The notes beneath the pieces were generated by a model. It saw only the letters and a list, made by a program, of their open reading frames with translations. It was not told where the DNA came from and searched no databases. Made by a program: the position numbers and the translations under genes. From NCBI GenBank assembly GCA_038222915.1, contig JBBRHH010000083.1, forward strand, positions 1-14,972: a DNA stretch of 14,972 bases, written 5' to 3'. Of this stretch, positions 11,797 through 14,972 are shown piece after piece (the stretch's first letter is position 1; every line of letters starts with the position of its first letter). The DNA is from JBBRHH01 sp038222915 (lineage in GTDB: Bacteria; Planctomycetota; Phycisphaerae; Tepidisphaerales; Tepidisphaeraceae).

Positions 11797-14490
11797 ATGC
11801 TACGAATCATTCAGAATAGTGCTGGTGGATCGGCCAAGAGCTATTTCACGACATCGGACTATTACGCCGAGGGTCACCAGGAACTGGCGGGCATCTGGCG
11901 TGGCGTCGGGGCGGAGCGGCTGGGCCTTTCAGGCAGGATCGATCAGAAAGACTGGGATGCCCTATGCGACAATCTGAACCCGCACACGGGCGAGCCTTTG
12001 ACGGTACGGCGCAAACAGGACCGAAGCGTCGGATACGATTTCAACTTTCATGTGCCCAAAAGCGTGTCGCTGCTCTACGCCCTTTCGCAGGATGATCGCA
12101 TTCTGGACGCCTTCCGTGAATCGGTGCGCGAAACGATGGGCGAAATGGAAGCCGAAGCCAAGACCCGAGTCAGGCAGCGCGGCGCCAATGAAGATCGCGT
12201 GACGGGGAACATGATCTGGGGCGAACATACCCATTTTACGTCAAGACCGGTCGGCGGTATTCCTGATCCGCACCTGCATTGTCACGCCTTCGTCTTCAAT
12301 TCGACGTTTGATGAAACCGAAAACCGCTGGAAAGCCGCGCAATTCCGCGACCTCAAACGCGATGCCCCTTATTTCGAGGGACGGTTTCATGTGCGCATGG
12401 CGCGCAAGATGCAGGATCTGGGCATCAACGTCGTACGCGGCAAAAAGAGTTGGGAGGTGGCCGGCTTCGATAAGACGACGCTCGATAACTTCTCGCGAAG
12501 AAGCGCGCAGATTGACCAGAAGGCAAAGGATCTGGAAAAGGCGGCGCGTGATGCCGGAAATCCGATGACGGTCGTAAAGCACGATCTGGGCGCGCAGACA
12601 CGGGAACGCAAGCAGAAGCATCTCTCGATGGACGATCTGCGGCAGGAATGGCGGCGGCGGCTTTCTGGTGAGGAGCAATCCGAGCTTGCAATCATCGCGC
12701 GCCAAATCGGCGGAAAGGCGATTGACGAGCATGTCCGGGGTGCTGATGAGCCGGTGAGGCTGGCAGCAGAACACTGCTTTGAGCGTAAATCGGTCGTCGC
12801 CGAGCGGGAGCTTCTGGCCGAAGCGATGAAGCGATCCGTCGGTCACGCGTCTCTCAAGGCCGTCGACGAGGCGGCGAGTCGCCAGAAGCTTATAGTCGCC
12901 GAACGCAAGGGAAGGCGGTTTGCGACCACCAACGCCGTGCTCGATGAAGAATCGCGGATGCTTCACTTTGCACGAAGCGGACGGGGTACGTGTCTTAAGC
13001 TCGGTACCCCGGGGTATAGCTGCAAGCGAGAGCATCTGAACGCCGGCCAGCGGAACGCAGTTCGCCATGTCCTGGAATCGACCGACCGGGTCATCCTTGT
13101 CAGGGGCGGCGCGGGGGTCGGGAAGACGACGATGATGCAGGCCGCAGTCGAGGCCATCCAAGCGAACGGTACGAAGGTTTTCACGTTTGCCCCCTCCGCC
13201 GCCGCGAGTCGCGGCGTGCTTGCCCGCGAGGGCTTCACCGACGCTGATACCGTTGCGCGATTGCTCAAAGATGAGAAGCTGCAGGAACAGGCGCGAGAGT
13301 CGGTGCTGTGGATCGACGAAGCCGGCCTGCTCGGCACGCAGGCCACCGCGCGATTATTCGAGCTGGCTCAAAGAATCGATGCCCGGGTGGTCATGTGCGG
13401 CGACCGACGCCAGCACGGCGCGGTCGAACGCGGTGCGGCCCTTCGTCTGCTGGAGACCGAGGCGGGCCTGATCCCCGCTGAAATCAAGGAAATCCAGCGG
13501 CAGAAAGGCACCTACAAGGAAGCGGTCCAGGCACTGAGTGAAGGGCGTACAGAAGAGGGATTCAGCCGGCTCGACACGCTCGGCTGGATCAAGACAGCAA
13601 ACCAGACGGATCGCTATAAGGCGCTGGCGGACGAATACGTGGCGACGGTATCGCGCGGAGAGTCCGCGCTGGTAGTGTCGCCCACGCACAGTGAAGGTGA
13701 ACGGATTACCGCTGAAATCCGCGCCAAGCTGCAACGGACCCCGAAGCACGGCCGCAAGAAGAATCAATACATGCTCGGCGCTGAGCAGCGCAGCTTCCGG
13801 GTCTTGGAGAATGCGCATCTGACGATGGCGGACCGGAGCGATCCGGTTAATTTTCAGCCGGGCGACGTGATTGGTTTCCATCAGAATGCGAGCGGTATCC
13901 GTAAAGGCGAACGCCGTGAGGTGGGCAAGGATTCCATCCCACACAAGCACGCCGATAAATTCACCGTGTTTCATTCCAAAGAGCTTGCGTTGGCGCAGGG
14001 TGATCTCATCCGCATCACGCAAAACGGCCAAAGCGCCGACGGGCACCGGCTGAACAACGGCGCAACCTTTACGGTGGAGGATTTCAGCAAGGACGGCGAC
14101 ATCAAGCTGACCAATGGCTGGACCATCGCTAGCGACTGGGGCCACTGGACGCACGGTTTCGTTTGCACCAGCCATGGCAGCCAGGGCTCCACAGTGGACC
14201 GCGTGTTCATCGCCCAATCAGCCGAGTCGTTCCCCGCCAGCTCGCGTGAACAGTTTTATGTCTCGGTCTCGCGTGCGCGCAAGCAAGCCGTCGTATACAC
14301 CGATGACAAGGCCTCTCTTCTGGAGGCGGTGCGTCATTCCGATGAGCGGCTGTCAGCCACGGAGTTCGTCTCGGATCGAGCGTATCGCGAACGGAGCCTG
14401 AACCTGCATCGCGTCATTCCGCCGGCCGACAGGACCCCAGAGCCCCCACCGCCATCCCCGTCAAGAGAGGATCTGATGTATGAGCGATAG
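11797..14490 (+). CDS. MobF-family conjugative relaxase-helicase (TrwC/TraI-like)
   Basis: The 897-residue protein begins MLRIIQN. In the N-terminal TrwC relaxase domain (about 1-300), Tyr22-Tyr23 in TTSDYYAEG are the candidate nicking tyrosines. VGYDFNFHVPKSVSLLYAL (78-96) and the metal-binding triad His159, His161 and His163 in PDPHLHCHAFVFN follow. The C-terminal half is a superfamily 1 RecD-like helicase: Walker A GGAGVGKTT (437-445), Walker B VLWIDEAG (503-510), motif III GDRRQH (535-540), motif V THGFVCTSHGSQGSTVDRVF and motif VI QFYVSVSRARKQ. It would nick oriT, stay bound to the 5' end and unwind the strand for transfer. ATG 11797 is chosen because the family starts with ML-type sequences; an upstream ATG at 11722 would add 25 atypical residues. 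It overlaps the next gene by 11 bases. No coupling protein or secretion genes are in the window. Confidence 0.95.
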   Translation: MLRIIQNSAGGSAKSYFTTSDYYAEGHQELAGIWRGVGAERLGLSGRIDQKDWDALCDNLNPHTGEPLTVRRKQDRSVGYDFNFHVPKSVSLLYALSQDDRILDAFRESVRETMGEMEAEAKTRVRQRGANEDRVTGNMIWGEHTHFTSRPVGGIPDPHLHCHAFVFNSTFDETENRWKAAQFRDLKRDAPYFEGRFHVRMARKMQDLGINVVRGKKSWEVAGFDKTTLDNFSRRSAQIDQKAKDLEKAARDAGNPMTVVKHDLGAQTRERKQKHLSMDDLRQEWRRRLSGEEQSELAIIARQIGGKAIDEHVRGADEPVRLAAEHCFERKSVVAERELLAEAMKRSVGHASLKAVDEAASRQKLIVAERKGRRFATTNAVLDEESRMLHFARSGRGTCLKLGTPGYSCKREHLNAGQRNAVRHVLESTDRVILVRGGAGVGKTTMMQAAVEAIQANGTKVFTFAPSAAASRGVLAREGFTDADTVARLLKDEKLQEQARESVLWIDEAGLLGTQATARLFELAQRIDARVVMCGDRRQHGAVERGAALRLLETEAGLIPAEIKEIQRQKGTYKEAVQALSEGRTEEGFSRLDTLGWIKTANQTDRYKALADEYVATVSRGESALVVSPTHSEGERITAEIRAKLQRTPKHGRKKNQYMLGAEQRSFRVLENAHLTMADRSDPVNFQPGDVIGFHQNASGIRKGERREVGKDSIPHKHADKFTVFHSKELALAQGDLIRITQNGQSADGHRLNNGATFTVEDFSKDGDIKLTNGWTIASDWGHWTHGFVCTSHGSQGSTVDRVFIAQSAESFPASSREQFYVSVSRARKQAVVYTDDKASLLEAVRHSDERLSATEFVSDRAYRERSLNLHRVIPPADRTPEPPPPSPSREDLMYER

Positions 14491-14972
14491 GACGCTGCAC
14501 AAATATCTCAACCGCGGCGACGGGCCGGTCTCGACCACGCCGGATGAGTTCGAGGCAGATGGAACGGAGGACCTGGGGGCATTTGGGATCATTCGCGGCC
14601 AACGCGATCGAGCCGTGATGCTGGAGCTTCGCAAGAAAACCGGAAACGTGCTTGCGATTGGCTACGGCTGGATCGACCGCGTTGAACTGGATCCATCCTT
14701 CGGGATTACGCTACACCTGGGCAATCAGCGGATAACGATCCGTGGACGCAACCTCAATGCAGAAGCGCGGCCGCAAGTGCGTTTGTTCCAGCAGATCACA
14801 CGGCAAAAGGTGTCCTTCGTCCAAGAGATTGATCAGGTGGGAGCCCTGAAGGCTGACCAACAGGCGGTTGTCATTGAAGAGCTGCAATGGTGAAAAGACG
14901 AAAGAGATGATGACGGGCGCCCTAGCCCTTAAACAAGCGAGCCGCGTCGGTCTACTATCTGCCGCTGCATAG

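Noticed and set aside
12241..13161. Minus-strand open frame of 306 codons within the relaxase gene
   Set aside because: It is antisense to conserved relaxase and helicase motifs and shows no domain of its own.
13354..14217. Minus-strand open frame of 287 codons within the helicase part of the relaxase gene
   Set aside because: Shadow of a gene with complete SF1 helicase motifs.
14907..14972. Short frame MMTGALALKQASRVGLLSAAA ending exactly at the window edge
   Set aside because: Only 21 codons; GAAAGAG lies directly before the ATG, too close to act as a ribosome site. No support beyond position; 14894-14972 is otherwise without recognisable features.
1..14972. CRISPR arrays, tRNA or rRNA genes, insertion sequences, integrases
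   Set aside because: No regularly spaced long direct repeats, RNA-gene signatures, transposase motifs or terminal inverted repeats with target duplications were seen by eye.

Overview
The window looks like part of a conjugative or mobilisable plasmid backbone (or a closely related integrative element). It has a replication initiator next to an origin-like region, a ParA-type partition operon, a toxin-antitoxin pair, an ArdC-type antirestriction protein, an orphan DNA methyltransferase and a complete MobF relaxase-helicase. The host is a Gram-negative-like, GC-rich bacterium with clear AGGAG-type ribosome binding sites. The relaxase, ArdC and methyltransferase remind me of Planctomycetota plasmids, but that is recall without any search; a proteobacterial host remains possible. 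No rRNA, tRNA, CRISPR array, transposase or integrase was seen.

Layout. (1) 1-3477, minus strand: a three-gene operon, probably cargo. It encodes a DUF2130 coiled-coil protein with a D...ExK nuclease-like core, a 583-residue protein with the Glu-Lys-Cys triad of the nitrilase superfamily, and the N-terminal 147 residues of a third protein that leaves the window and may be an ATPase. It resembles no defence system I can name and is the best candidate here for something undescribed. (2) 3478-4627: non-coding DNA with a perfect DnaA box, a cruciform, an AT-rich stretch and short iteron-like repeats, leading into a winged-helix initiator on the plus strand. (3) 4629-5998: minus-strand parA plus a small ribbon-helix-helix partner (ParF/ParG-like), with a 400-base repeat-rich upstream region that could be the centromere. 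(4) 5999-7661: a minus-strand operon of three tightly coupled genes of unknown function. (5) 7762-8687: ardC with its own intrinsic terminator.

(6) 8964-9640: a plus-strand RelE/HigB-like toxin and HTH antitoxin, with a promoter so close to the start that the mRNA may be leaderless. (7) 9918-10178: a small unknown gene. (8) 10225-11449, minus strand: two small unknown proteins and a DNA methyltransferase. (9) 11450-11796: a structured intergenic region with a long hairpin and an F-nic-like sequence, a candidate oriT. (10) 11797-14893: the MobF relaxase and an overlapping small gene, followed by 79 bases with no supported gene.

Together the backbone genes would replicate, segregate, stabilise and transfer the element. 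ArdC and the methyltransferase would help it survive restriction on entry, and the operon at 1-3477 may be a host-benefit or anti-invader module.
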